From: Azadirachta indica
Lineage: Eukaryota; Streptophyta; Magnoliopsida; Sapindales; Meliaceae
Direction of reading: 5' to 3'
Assembly (NCBI GenBank): GCA_022749755.1
Contig: CM040446.1
Location: 1,046,966-1,110,965 of the forward strand
Length of the DNA stretch: 64,000 nucleotides
The position numbers were made by a program, and so were the translations under genes. This document shows positions 11,453 to 25,000 of the stretch, piece after piece. The notes under the pieces were generated by a model, which saw only the letters and a list, made by a program, of their open reading frames with translations, was not told the DNA's origin and made no database searches. The stretch's first letter is position 1. Each line of letters begins with the position of its first letter.

Positions 11453-14400
11453 TTACCCGAGAATTGAAACTTGTTTGGAATTGGATACACCATCTACAGT
11501 GTCAGTCAATTGTTTTCCTTTGGTTTCGAATGGGATAAGCAGAATAGAGACTACGGCAAGAAAAATTACGGCCTCTAGCAGAATTATTGCAGCTGTTTGA
11601 TGGCAACTAGTCACAAGTCCAACTGCTACAAGAGGGCATATCATAGCACCAATTCTTCCCATTCCATATGCAATTCCAGCACCAGTTGATCTCATAGAAG
11701 TTGGATATATCTACATCAGAAGGGAAAAAAAAAATTTATAAACTAGAATGCCCACTTTTGCAGAGATTAGCATTGAGAAATCAGTTTCCTCTTGTCACAG
11801 CACTAAGGAATGATTCCCTTAGGAGCAAAGAAATTAAAAAGTAGATCTAAGTAGCACATACAAGTTGATGGGTCTACCTCGGGGGCAAAAATGTTGGTAA
11901 TTGTATAGTTTCCTGTGCAGCACATGCGAGCTCCAGCTAACAATGCTGTTGTCAAAATGTTGGACTGATGCGTAAACAATGGAAGAAGGGAAATAAATAG
12001 TAAGGCATTCATAATTATCATGGAAGGCTTGCGGCCTACTCTGTCCACAATTATTGCAGCTAAAAGAACTCCAGGAAGTTCTGCAAAATAATTGAAGTTA
12101 TGTGTTAAAATTAAATGAATGTAAAATCAAGATCAAAAGAAATTTTCATTACTTCAGTTAAAAGAATTTGAACGCCAGGACATACAGACCTGCAAAGCCA
12201 GTGATGAATAAATCTAAGTAGAGGTTCGCATCTTGTACATTTTCTGAAAGCAAGGTAGATGAGCTACATTTGCTTTGCGTACTACTCAGTGAAGATGTCA
12301 GCAATACAATACCATAATAAATGAATGAATTCCCAAAGAATAATATCCACAAGAGAATGGTTGTTCTAAATAGTCTTGGTGAGAATAGCATAAGAAAGGA
12401 CGAGAAGCCTGATTTGAACTCTGTAGTTTTGTTTGTAGTTGAGGTGAGTAGAGGAGTTTCTTCTGATGTAGCAAAATCTTCGCCCAGTTTGGTTGTTCTA
12501 TCAGAAATAAGACTGCCTGAAGGCAGGCTTGCTCTGTTGAATAGAGCTATCTTCTCCAGAATATTATGTGCATCAGTTATTCTACCTTTTGTCAATAGAT
12601 ATCTTGGAGACTCTGGCATGAAACTAGTCAAAATAAGTAACATAAATGACGGTATAGCGGATAAAGCAAGTAGCCACCTCCAATTCAATCTTGGCATGAC
12701 GACCTGCAATGGAAGTGACAGGATATTGAAGTTTCCACATGATCAAAAGCATCTTTCACTTCTTCACTTGAAAAATAATTGAGGTTAAAAGATGAAAACA
12801 GAAGATGGAAACCTTCCGGCCTCAAAGAAATTGCATAAAGCTTAAATAATATACTGAAGTGATGTTGGAGCGCAATGAGTGTAAGTAACTATTGAAGGTG
12901 CAAAGTATAGCGGATAATAACTAAAAGTTTCACGCTTATAAATAATTTGCAACTTGGTACTAAGCCGTGGTCGTTTGTAAATAGCTTAGGAGTGTGAATG
13001 AACGAACTGGGAGGTAATTTGGGCTGTACAACTTTTAGTAGAGTGTTACTTTCTAGTTATCTCTTCAAGCAACTTCAGAGGGGAAGAGAGGTTTGGCAAA
13101 TGGATGGTCCCTGGAGGACTTCGAAGAATAACATGCTTGAATTTTGAAAGGGAGAAGCCACAAAACAATTGAGAGGTCAAAGAGAGAATTTAATTTCTTT
13201 TGATTCTTATTTCTTCTTTTCCAAAATTCAGGGTTAACAGAGAAAAAGAACTATGTAGGAAGAGAGAAAATATAGACTACATTGTTATTGTGTTAAATCA
13301 AGAACAATATGGAGAGACAGCTGAAGAGCAATACGACCCTAATAAGCACCAGCTAATGACAAGCCATTTATCTCTACTGCAGCTTTAACATGGGGTAAGT
13401 ATGTCAACAGAGGGTTTTACTAAACCCTATAGAACTCATAAATCAACGCACATATTGTGGTTCAGTCCTTTTGGGGAGAAGCATATTCTTTTCCTAGATA
13501 CTTGCAAAGCTTCTATGACCTTAACTTCGTGGTTTGAAACATGAATGACTTTGGGAAGATACAAATGTAAAAATCACCTTGACTGTTGAAGCCTCATAGG
13601 AAATAGACTACTTATAAAATGCATATGGAATTAAAGAGGTGCTATAAGCCACTATGGTCTAGAATATGTGATGTTATGCAACTCTTTTGGTTCAAGTGTG
13701 CCTCAAGGATCAAGGAGAAGAAACATACCCAAGCAAGTGCAGCCTCAGAAACTGACCCAAGTGTCCAGAAAGTAACAAAGATAGTCATCCACATTCCTCT
13801 ATTTGAAGGAGGAACAAACTCTAGAAACCAGGAGAAGAATACATGCCCACTGCCCAGGCCAGTTCCAGTCACACCACGAAGAGTCACTAATGATGTGTAA
13901 TTAGGGGATAAAGCACTTAATAACCCAGTCACACTAATCACCATAGCTCCACCGAGCATACTCTTTCTGTAAAGAGCAAAACAAAATACAACAACAGAAA
14001 AAGAGATTATCATTTGATAGAGTAGAACAATATTTGCGGATTTAAGAGTTGAATTTAAATATCTGACTGTTAGTTGAAGCAAAGAAATTGTCTGTAGAGG
14101 TGCTTCTTGATATGATAATCAATAAACAGTACTGTTACATTTTCAACTCAATCAATGAAACTCTGGCAAATACATTCCACTTCCATCATTGAGTATAGTG
14201 TTCAAACATTTTCTGAAGCAGAGGAGAACTATAAACAATTCAGTAACATATGCCAGAATAAATTAAAGGACGAACACTACCTTCTACCGTAGTTATCCGA
14301 TATAAGGCCCCATGAATATGATCCGATCAACATTCCAGCAAAAACGACGGTTGTTATAATGCTTTCTTCACTTGAAGAGAGTCGCCACTCAGACTTAACT

Positions 14401-14549
14401 GCAGTTCCGACAAAGGAGAGAATCATAATCTCCATTGCGTCTGCAAACCAGGCAAGGCCAGAATAAACAAGTGCAAGGCCTTGGAACTTCCCAAACCCCA
14501 TGAAAGTAAGTGCATCATCCAGTGTATATACTTGGCTCTGATCATCCAT
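11453..14549 (-). CDS. OCT7: OCT7-like MFS transporter, copy C (intact)
   Basis: Coding exons: 14281-14549, 13729-13966, 12190-12703, 11878-12080 and 11453-11710, giving 493 residues with consistent phases and GT-AG introns. The conserved start MDDQSQVYTLDDALTFMGFG is behind a cccag acceptor. An ATG further upstream at 14654 is in frame but lies in the presumed 5' UTR intron, so I did not use it. Motifs: [11 protein letters not shown] in loop 2-3, FVPPSNRG after helix 4, MPESPRYL after helix 6, VDRVGRK in loop 8-9 and PFETKGKQL after the last helix. The exon 3 loop between helices 6 and 7 is nine nucleotides longer than in copy B. The predicted protein is a complete 12-helix membrane carrier. 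It is closest to copy B in exon and intron sequence. Confidence 0.92.
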
Positions 14550-15044
14550 CTGGGCAACCAAAGAGGCCTCTATAATGTTAATTTCAAGTGCTACTGTTAA
14601 ATATGAAATCAAAGAAGTAGTTATATCAGAGTTTGAAAGTGAAGCAGTCCACACACAATTTAAACAGGATTCTTGCTTGAAGTATAGATTTCAAGGATTT
14701 TATGAGAAGTTACAAGAAAAGAGAAAAAACTAAGATGATTAAGTCCTCTGAAGGTGAGGAGCTCCCACATCTTCTCTGATGTCCTCTTTTAAATAAAGGG
14801 AACATAAATCAAGTTCACGGTGTATGATTGATTATCTAGTGAATTTTCCAAATTCGAGGATTAGTATGCAAAGAGAAAACAGATTAAGTTTCTGAAAACA
14901 TTTAGGCAGACAGTGGGGCGGGGGCTGCCAATAAGAACATATTTTGAGCTGATAAATTGAATGCTGAAAATCTAACAATTCAGAATTCAGCTGCCTCCAT
15001 CCACCCTGATACTGAAAGCTAAAAATCAAAAACAAGAAAGTACC
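14550..15044 (-). other. Probable 5' UTR intron of copy C
   Basis: A cag acceptor abuts the ATG at 14549. A donor taaaag|gtactt lies at 15043-15042, at the same relative place as in copy B. The proposed untranslated exon starts just above 15044. Confidence 0.5.
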
Positions 15045-15325
15045 TTTTAAGCATATAATGCAGCTTTAGTTAGTTGGAATTTCCTCTGCTAACCCACTAT
15101 CTGCTTGACTATCTGCTTGACTAACAGCTACATCAGCCCAGCATCGACATGACTATATATAATCACACCTGCAAAACCAAATATTGAACTTACAAGTACA
15201 GTAGGAGCTATCAGCAGTTGTCTTTTAAGGCAGGAAAATCATCAGGAAGAAGATGAAGAAATGGACTGTGGATATCAAAGCTTCATAACGCGCCTTTTTC
15301 TGTTGCATTGTAAATTAAAAATTAT

Positions 15326-16046
15326 GGGGGAGAATTCTACTTTGGTCCCCAATCTTTCACGAAACAACACTTAGTGACCTTATTTTGTTTCCGTTCAAAA
15401 AACCCCCTAACATTACAAAATTTTGTTCCGTTTAGATCCCTATTATTATAGATTATTATTTTAGTCTACTCTAATTTAACTCTGACCAAAATTCCGTGAG
15501 TCTCCAACCATCATATGTCAAAAAAAAAAGACAAAGAATGCATAAAATAGTAAGAAAATGGAAAAAAAAAAGTCCAATATGTTAACAATTGATAAAATTT
15601 TGTGCAAAATAAATTTAATAAAATTGTGAAACAGAGTACACTAATTTGAACATTATTTTTCATCTTTAATATAAAATAATGTATTCTGTCAAGATACTCA
15701 AACATTGCAGATGACAGAATTTCTATATTTTAAAATCATAACATTAACGAGAAGGTTGATTAAACTTATATAAAAATATTTTAGAAAATGACATTATTTT
15801 ACACCTGTTGTAAGGCATAAATGGCATCAATTTGCTTTCTTCAAATTAAATTACTTAAGGGTACTGTTTATAAAAGAAAAATTGTTTAATCATTCTTACA
15901 ACACTTTGGATGAAGAAAACAGAATTTGATTTGCGGATGTAAGTGATACAAACTTTGAAATGTTAGGGAGTTCTCTAAAACATCGTCAAACAAGATGACT
16001 AAAATGTTGTTTCTTGAAATATTGGAATCAAAGTGAAATTCTCCCC
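15326..16046. mobile_element. Non-autonomous DNA transposon with long terminal inverted repeats
   Basis: The left end begins gggggagaattctactttgg and the right end, read in reverse, begins tggggagaatttcactttg. The match continues imperfectly for more than 50 bp (for example acgaaacaacacttagt against aagaaacaacattttagt). The element is about 720 bp. A 64-codon open frame inside is AT-rich and resembles no transposase. The flanks share aaatta, but an exact target duplication is not clear. Confidence 0.6.
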
Positions 16047-16083
16047 ACAAATTACTCTAACTCTGAATTATTGAACTAATAAT

Positions 16084-16084
16084 G

Positions 16085-16125
<41 letters not shown>
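16084..16125. repeat. (AAT)n microsatellite
   Basis: An uninterrupted run of about 14 AAT/ATA triplets lies in the spacer between copies C and D. It is likely length-variable. Confidence 0.95.
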
Positions 16126-16127
<2 letters not shown>

Positions 16128-16589
16128 AAATTTAAAGGAATAAAGGGGGATTGGATCGCTTTGCTTACGACAACAATGATGGATTGCAGGAAAGCGAAAT
16201 GATTCCTTTTTATTTATTTATTTCAATTATTAATATTAAAATATCTTAAATGTCACCTCCAAGATTAAAATATTTTAAATGTTTCTTGTCTTCTTGCCAA
16301 GTAATTCATCACGTTGCTTTTTCACTTGATCATATCAATTAATTAATTGCTAATGTTTCGGTTGACAGATATTATTAGTTGATTAATAATATTAAAATTT
16401 TAAAATATAATAAAATGGTACAGTGTAGCGGCATCATCTCTACTGTCATTTGGCATTGTCGATGCAGCTAATAAAAAGCAGCACATTAGCTAAATGCGTT
16501 ATAATACGTCGCCGTTTTACCATGATTGAAAAGAAGAACATTACTTTTTCCTGCTTTTTTAATTAAAAAATTAAAAAAAAACATATTAT

Positions 16590-19500
16590 TTATTTAGGAT
16601 TGGATGCAAGAGTAGTAGCACTAGTAACAGTAGCAGTCAATTCTCGTCCCTTAGTTTCAAAGGGGAAGAGCCGTATGCTTACAACTGAAACAACAGTCAC
16701 AATCTCCAGCAGAACAATGGCAGCCGTTTGATGGCAACCACTCACCAATCCAACGGCTACAGTTGGGCATATCATTACCACCAATTCTTCCCACTGCACA
16801 GGCAATCCCAGAACCTGTTGCCCTCAATGAAGTTGGATATACCTTCAATAAACAAAATGGTACAAACTTAAGATTATTAGAATTTAGAAACTTCCAAAAA
16901 TTTGAAAGTTCATGCTCCATATCACAAAGTTTGGTTTCGAAGGATGTTAATGTTAAGATGTCAATACTATACTATTTTGTTCAACTGGTAAGAGTTATTA
17001 GATTCAAATCTTTCGAAGAGTATAAATAAGGTAAGGGGAAACCTCTGGGGCATAGATGCTGGCAACTGTGAAGGTTCCATTGGCGAACATTCGAGCTCCA
17101 AATAGTAATGCTGTAGTTAAAGCAACAGGCTGATGGATAACCAGCGGAAGAAGGCATATGAAGGTCAGAATGGACATAATTGCCATAGACATCTTCCGAC
17201 CAATTCTGTCCACAATTACTGCAGAGAGGAGAAGCCCCGGTAGCTCTGGAATAAAAACTTACACAAGTCAATTGTTACTGAACCATCACTCTCTAAAAGG
17301 AATAGAAATGATCACCGTACTGAATAACATAAAAGCACGAGAAGTAGACATCGGACATTATTACCTGCCAAGCTGGTGATAAAAATATTAACATATAGGC
17401 TTCCATCCTGGGCATTTTGCAGAAGCAAGAGAGTTGAGCTGCACCTAGTTTGCTCGCTACTTAATTCTGATGTCAGCAATACAATCCCATAATATAAGAA
17501 TGAATTTCCAAAGAAGAGAACCCATAACAGAAGGGTAGTTCTGATTAATCTTGATGATAAAAGCATAAAACAAGATGAGGATCTCGATTTGACTTCTGTA
17601 GTTGAAGAGAGTAGAGGTATACGTTCTGGAATAACAAATTCTTCATCTGGTGTAGCAGTTTTATCAGAAACAAGCATTCCAGAAGGGAGATCTGTATGGT
17701 TCCATTGAGCTATTTTCTCCAGAATGTGATGAGCATCAACCATTCTACCAGCAGAACACAGATACCTTGCAGACTCTGGTGCAAGACCTAGGAGGAGAAG
17801 CACAGCAAATGATGGTACAGAGGACAAGGCCAGTAGCCACCTCCAACTCAATCCTGGCATGACAATCTGCAATAGAACAAACCAAGTCTCATACCCGAAG
17901 TTCTCTTCCTGTCAGGAGCACATCATTTCCACTATTTCCATAGCTCAAAAGAGGAAGAGAGCTTCCAATCAGAACCACAACTTACGTACTGAATTACGTC
18001 ACTAGAATATAAAACTCAACTGACAAAATATGCTATACCGGATGAGCTTGTACTATTGAGCAGGATACAGAATGTAATTTGCGTATGCCCTTTTTCCTAA
18101 TACTCGGGTTTTTAAGACTCATTTCAAGATTCAATGAACAATAGAACTTGGGGGGAAGACGCATATCAAATCTCATGCTATTGAGAAATATATGGAACAA
18201 ATGCACAAGGTTTTATACCATTAGAAGAGAAAGAGAGAAAAAAAAGAAGTAAAAGAAGTTATCAGATGTCCCAAAGCTTTTCTGGATAAAAAGGAGGACA
18301 ATTTAAGCAGACCTTCAAGAGTCTCCAGCAAGAATACTGAACAAGTTAAGATATTGAGAAAAATGAAAATTTTTCACAAAAGGAAAAAGGTAAAAAACAA
18401 TCAGGATATAAAACATTTCAGTATTAGTACCTAGATTCGGGCATTACATGCTCATCCCAACGTCTCAATTCTTACAAACTCAGATAATCTCTTACCAGCA
18501 ACTTAGCAAAAAAACTACAATAAAAATCTTACACAATTAACTGAGACACCAGCAGAGAGAGAAAGAGAAATACTTTAATACACCATATAAGTGCACGAAC
18601 TCTGCTTATAAGTTGCTTCAAGTACTAAGTAATCTGATAATGCTCTTCCGACACTTACAGTTAATCATACAATTAAAAATTGGCAAGAGCCAGGAGCTTC
18701 TTATATGGAACTACATGAGAAATTGCAATCCTCCTAGAAAAAGCAGATAGTATTAAAACCAAATTTCCTAACTAGAAATGAATGCATACATAATAAATAA
18801 AAAATAACACCCTATGTCCAAGTAATGAAAAAAAGCTAAAAGAATTAGGAAAAATCTGCTTCACTTTAATGAAGAAGTGACTCTGTTGACAATAGAAAAC
18901 ATAGATATATAAACAGAGAGAAAATGATTAAAAAAATTCACTAAATCTAATCTAAAGTTTAAGAAAGCTAGGAACTGACTGGAAAGAAAGAAAGAATGAT
19001 AATTTGTCAAGGAAAATTTTTCAGCTTCAACTTATAAGATGCAAATCTTGGAATAAGGCGATAAATTCAATGCATATAAAAAATCATCAGCTAAATGTTT
19101 CTCAGGATAACTAATGTTGATAAAGAGCAATAGTATTGCTACCTTCACATTGAATTAATTATAGAAGTAAACAAAAAAGTGATGCAGGAAATAGAACAAA
19201 CCAATGCAAGCGCAGCCTCAAATATTGTTCCAAGTGTCCAGAAAATTGATATAACAACCATCCATGTGCCTCTATTTGAAGCAGGAACAAACTCTAGAAA
19301 CCAGGATAAAAATACAGGCCCGCTGCCTAGGCCAATACCAACCAAACCACGAAGAGTCACCAGTGACAGATAATTTGGGGAGAAAGCACTCAATAACCCA
19401 GCAACACTAGCTACAATTGCTATGCCAAGAAAACCTTTCCTAGAAGGGCAAATAAAAAAAAGAAGATTAGAAATAAGAATGAGCAATGTGATCAAAAGCA

Positions 19501-20818
19501 ACAAGGAAGAAGAAACCATGTGAGATCAGAGGAGTCCAATATTAAAAGAAAATGTGCAGTTCTAATTAAAGAAGTCACATTAATTGATATTTCTTTGGTA
19601 GAAAAGCTTGACGCTCAATTGATCAATCTGAACTTCTTAACATTATGGCAGACCAAACAAGTGGACATATGTATTGTTAAATGTAAAGGCAATCATATTC
19701 AACGTATGCATATATGTGTGGCAATAGACATTAATGCTATTAGCTAAAAGGGTAACGCTTCATTTAAAGTACACACAATCAACTAAGACAAATAAAGACT
19801 TGACAGTCTGTAGTCGATAAAACAAAACAAAAATCATGCACACTGCAATGGATACCAATAGTTTGCACAGGTAAATATGTGATCATTAAGCTTGCCCACA
19901 GATGTTGGCAAACTGTATCCAAAAGTTGCAGTCCATGACATAGATTCAGATGGAAGGAAAAATTATAAGCACAGGATACTCACTGATTAGAAAAATTATC
20001 TAAGGTGACAGTGTGGAAAGAAAAATATAGAGTTCACTCCAATAGCAAGGTTCTATGAATAATTATAAGGTGAGCACAATTCACGTTGCAGCAAATTTCA
20101 TTAGAACAGAATGATAAAAATGTAAAACTTTCTAATTCCTGAAAAATTTATCTAATTTTCATTCAAAAATACATTTCAGCCTCCCAGTCTGGATGATTGT
20201 GTGCACTTTTTTATTCAGGAGTTTGTTCATAAGAAGAGCTTTAGAAAAAAAAGTAGCTAACAGAAAATTCAACTTCTTTTCTTTGGGTTCTGCAAATGCC
20301 TTGCTCGTGACTTAAAAAGTCAGAGTTTCCATTATAGTAGTGCGTAAATTATCCTATAATTTCATTGGAAAATACAGTTTTCCTCACAACTAATGTAGCA
20401 ACTAAACCTCTGAATGTTAACTATCCTGCATTATTTCCAGTTCATTTTATTCTAAATTCTTCAAAAGGAAAAGATAGCATTAAATTACAAAGAAACAAAA
20501 TTTTCAATAAAGCAAAAACAAAATAAAGGATTAAGAGAAAAGAGCCTGCCTTCTACCGTAGTTATCCGAGATACCGCCCCATGCATAAGAACCAACGAGC
20601 AGTCCAGCAAAAACAACACTTGTCAGAAGTGTTTCTTGATTGGGTGAGAGCTCCCACTCAGACTTAATTGCTGGTCCTATGAAAGACAAAATCATAACTT
20701 CCATGGCTTCTGCCACCAAACCCAGTCCAGCAAATACAAGAACAAAACCTTGGAATTTTCCAAACCCCATACTATTAAGTGCATCATCAAGCGTGTACAC
20801 AGGCATTGCATCATCCAT
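16590..20818 (-). pseudogene. OCT7: OCT7-like MFS transporter, copy D (frameshifted in last exon)
   Basis: Coding exons: 20550-20818, 19202-19439, 17365-17866, 17043-17245 and 16590-16842. Exons 1 to 4 are open and carry the family motifs ([30 protein letters not shown]). In exon 5 one extra base near 16775 turns the conserved GGMICP into GGNDMPNCS. Translation then runs to a stop at 16657, giving about 465 residues. The last roughly 39 are unrelated to the family, so the end of helix 11 and helix 12 are lost. The old frame resumes as MICPTVAVGLV and stays open to 16590. Without the extra base the product would be 487 residues. The intron 1 donor reads AAG|GCAGGC, a GC instead of GT. The final Trp codon of exon 2 is Leu. 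This is a recent pseudogene, a truncated allele or an assembly error. Confidence 0.8.
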
Positions 20819-20978
20819 CTTAAGAAAAATCTGCATCCAAGCATGCTCAGAAACCATAATACATGATATCACACTTGAAACAAAAGATACCCACACGCAA
20901 ATTTACATCTTTTTGTAAACAGAATCAGAATTATTCACAATGATTAGTCATATATTGACTGTTGCAAACATACTTACT
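20819..20978 (-). other. Possible 5' UTR intron of copy D
   Basis: The ATG follows cttaag and a strong donor, ttca|gtaagt, lies at 20977-20972 on the minus strand. If real, the intron is only about 160 bp and the untranslated exon covers the GC-richer stretch above 20978. Confidence 0.4.
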
Positions 20979-22077
20979 GAAGTAAACCGAAATTCTGGGA
21001 AGAAAGGAAGAACGGCGAAGAACAGGGGCGCGTCTCAGATCATTGTCAAGCCAACAATATCTTTGTTATTTTTTATTTGTTTTTTGTTATTAATTCAATT
21101 CAACGAGCAAGGGAATGAATATGAATCCAGCAATGATTTTTGTTTGTTTCTTCATTTTATTTTTCTTTTTTCTTTTCTCGAAGTCCAAATTGCCGTCTAT
21201 TCTTCCATCCATTTTTTCTTAACAAATATTTTACACAAAAATTGAAAACAATTTTCCCCACTTCCAAAATATTTTATTACTCCAACTTGCCATTTTATCA
21301 ATACTACCACGCAACTTTGGGATAATTACATATTAACATTATTCAGTCAAAATATTATTACTTAGCTTCTCAATTTGTTTCTTATTTTTCACTTCTCTGC
21401 GAGTTACCTTACTCGATTGCCTTTTTTTTTTTTTTTTTTTTCGATAGGTTATCCCGTAAACTTACATTAAGAGAAAATCTCGTCTCATTCTCGGATACAG
21501 TTTGATAAACTGCAAACATGGCCGCCGATTTTTGAGAAAAATTTTTCAGGATATGTAACATTACTCATTTCAAACGCCCTCCATAGCATATCAACGAAGA
21601 TGAGATTGTTAATCAACTAGCTTTCCAATAATAATAACAATTACACAGAACTGTTAAACATGTCCAAGCATATGCTTGACATGCATGCACAAGGAAAACA
21701 AAATTTTTACTGTAATATTTATCTTCCCCTGAAACAATGAAAATAACTTCTTAATTCCCACTAACATATAACAGAAATTTAAGCAATTCCCTGTTAACAA
21801 ACATTCTCTTCTTAATTGATATCATATCTCATAAGAAGTATTTCAGCTTACATTACAGTTTACAGATGAACAAGAAGAATGAAGAAGAAAAAAACTTTAA
21901 ACGGGGTTTTTTTTTTTTTTTTTATACAATGAGGTAAAAGAAAATAAATCGATTTTTAATTACAATGATGGATGTATTGAGAAAATGGATATGGAAAATA
22001 ATTTGATGGGTGTGTATTTATGATGATATGTGAGAATGACAGACTAATTATGATACGACAATATGTGTTCTCGGATT
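20979..22077. other. Spacer between copies D and E
   Basis: AT-rich spacer with poly-T runs near 21421-21440 and 21907-21923. It should hold the promoter of D and the 3' UTR of E. No gene was recognised. Confidence 0.5.
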
Positions 22078-25000
22078 TCACAGAGCATTTACTGTGTCAC
22101 TCAATTTCTTCCCCTTGGTTTCAAATGGAATTAGCAGAACACTGATTACTGAAATCACAGTGACAACCTCCAAGAGAATAACGGCAGATGTTTGATGGCA
22201 ACCGGCCACCATTGCAACTCCTATAAGCGGGCAAACCATACCGCCAATTCTTCCCATAGCATTTGCAGCTCCAGTGCCTGTTGATCTGATAAAAGTGGGA
22301 TATACCTACAGGGGGAAAAGAAAAATGAAAATTACAGATGGAAAAATTGCTTGGAACTATGTTAAATTGGAGATTTTGAAGTAGTACAAGGTAATTTTTG
22401 GGGGCTCACCTCTTCAGCATAAATTAAAGAAACTGTAAAGGTTCCCATGATAGACATGTGAGCTCCGAACAATAAGGCCGTTGTTAATATATTGGACTGA
22501 TGGGTAACCAGTGGTAGTAGAAAAATGAAAGATAAGACAAACATAATTGTGATGGAGAGCTTGCGCCCAACTCTGTCCACAAGCACTGAAGCTAAAATAA
22601 GTCCAGGTATCTCTGCAAAATAGTTTTCAAGTCATTATTAAGCCACCATCATCTGGAATGAAAATCTTTTTGAAAAGAGACCATTACAGAGAACAAATTC
22701 TCAAATATGAAGACATGCAATACCTGCTAAGCTAGTAATGAATTCATCTATATAAATGTTATCATTCCGAAGATTCTCTACGAGCAACATAGATGTCCCA
22801 CATTTCCTCTCTGAACTACTTAGCTCAGAGATCAGCAATACTACAGCATAATATGCAAATGAACTTCCAAAGAGTAGAATCCACATGAGAATGGTTGTTC
22901 TAATTAATTTGGATGAGAAAAGTATAAAAAATAATGGGAAACCTGATTTCAGCCTTGTGGTTTTGTTTCCACCATGAGCTGAAAGTAGATGAACACGTTC
23001 TGAAGAAGTGGATTCTTCGATAGGTAAGGTTGTTATTTCACAAAAAAGTGTGCCATGTGGGAGACTGGTTCTGTTGACTTGAGCTATTCTCTCCAGAGCA
23101 CGATGCGCATCAGTTGTTCTGCCTTTTAGACATAGATACCTTGGAGATTCTGGTGTAAAACCAAGAAAAATAAGCAAAATAAATGATGGTAAAAAGGACA
23201 GTCCAAGTAGCCAACTCCAACTCAATTTTGGCACGACAATCTGCAATAGAAGTGACAAAATATTGAAATTGCATATTACACGAAAGCATTTCCTGTCACA
23301 GGAAGACGAGATATAGAGAGAGGCTTCCTGTTTTAGTCACTAACATAGTTGATCCCACAGTATTTCCAATATTTGAGTAAAAAAGTTTTCAAGCAAAGAG
23401 CCACTACACAAGCAAGGTTAAAGAAAGAATTAAACCTCTATTGTGAACAGAAAGACTGTATTATTACAGGAAATGATATTTAGTTCCTAATAGACCTAGT
23501 GCAGTATGTATTTAATTAGTATCTCAAAATAAGTCATTATGTATCAAATTACTTCTGAACTTATCAATCAATGAAAACATTTCTTTACAAAATACTAAAC
23601 ATAATACTTTTTGCTGCCATCCTTATCCTTTGATTTTAATTTACTATTTTCTTCCCAAGTTCCCAATTTAACAAATTATTGACCTTAGTAAGGTCTTAAC
23701 TATCAAAGTCGTGTGGAAAAAAATACTAATGCAAAATAAAATTGGCGTAACGTTCCGCAATGTTTCTGGTTCTAACTAATTCAGCTAGTACAAATACATA
23801 AAAAAATTGGGCCAAGGAAGTCAAGTAATCCTTATTAGACAAAAACAAGGAAAGCTGTATCATTTTTGTTCCACTTTTTCTCAACTGGACAAAAGGATGA
23901 GGGAAAAAGTATCACTCAAGATGGATAGAATCTACAAGTGATGGGAGGCAACTATATTCCCATTTTATAGCACATAAGCTCAAGCAGTAATTCCAATGGA
24001 CTTGAAAAGGTGTTGTGGGTTGATATAGTTATAACACTTACCCATGCAAGTACAGCCTCAGAAATTGATCCAATAGTCCAGAAAGTTGAAAAAACAACCA
24101 TCCACATTCCTCTGTTTGAAGCAGGAACAAACTCCAGAAACCAGGATAAGAACACATGCCCACTGCCTAGGCCAACACCAACCAAACAACGAACAGTTAC
24201 CAACGTTATATAATTTGGAGAAAAAGAACTTAATAACCCAGCTCCAGCAGTTACCAGTGCCTCTCCCAGAAAGCCCATTCTGAAAATGACATTTAAAACA
24301 AGAAAATGAGAAAGAAGTTTGACTGTATGATGAAAAGCATGAAAAACAAAACTTATACAAAGATTTCCTAATAGTCAAATAGTAAGTTAAAATTTCCATT
24401 TCAAATAAAGGAAAGACTTAAGAAAATACCTTATGTTGTACTATAGGGTCAACATGTAACATTTTTGCATGTGTACTTACATTTTCATAAGTATTGAAAC
24501 TATCAGCAGATAGCCTAACTTAAAGTTTGCCGAGATACATACCAAAGGAAAACTTTTAATGCATAAATCAGAATGAGACCAGACATATAAAACCGGGTCA
24601 TGTGTTTGTATGAATATTTAGAAGGCTTGCACAATTGTGCTAACCTTATTTGCTCTAATTTCAGAGTTTCAGCATCTCATTTGAATTTCAAAGACCAAAA
24701 TAAATAAATACATAAATCACTTCATGAATTTAAAAATTTTATGCCAATGTCAGTTAAGTTCACACTAACATAGCAGCTAAACTTTTTGACCATAAAAATG
24801 ATGCAGTTAAAAAAAAAAAAATTTTTTTCAAGTTGAGCTTGTCAAAACACAAATAAAAATCATGAAATTAATTAAAAATGTTATAAAAATTTGAAAAAAG
24901 TCATCACTCATGCTGATATGAAAACTGACCTCAATTATATAAGAACTTCAAACAAAGTAATTCCTACCTTTCTGTATTTTGCAAAACAGAACCCAGATAA

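Noticed and set aside
14550..14654. Upstream in-frame start for copy C
   Set aside because: It lies beyond the conserved AG-ATG junction, and the extra 35 residues have no match in the other copies.
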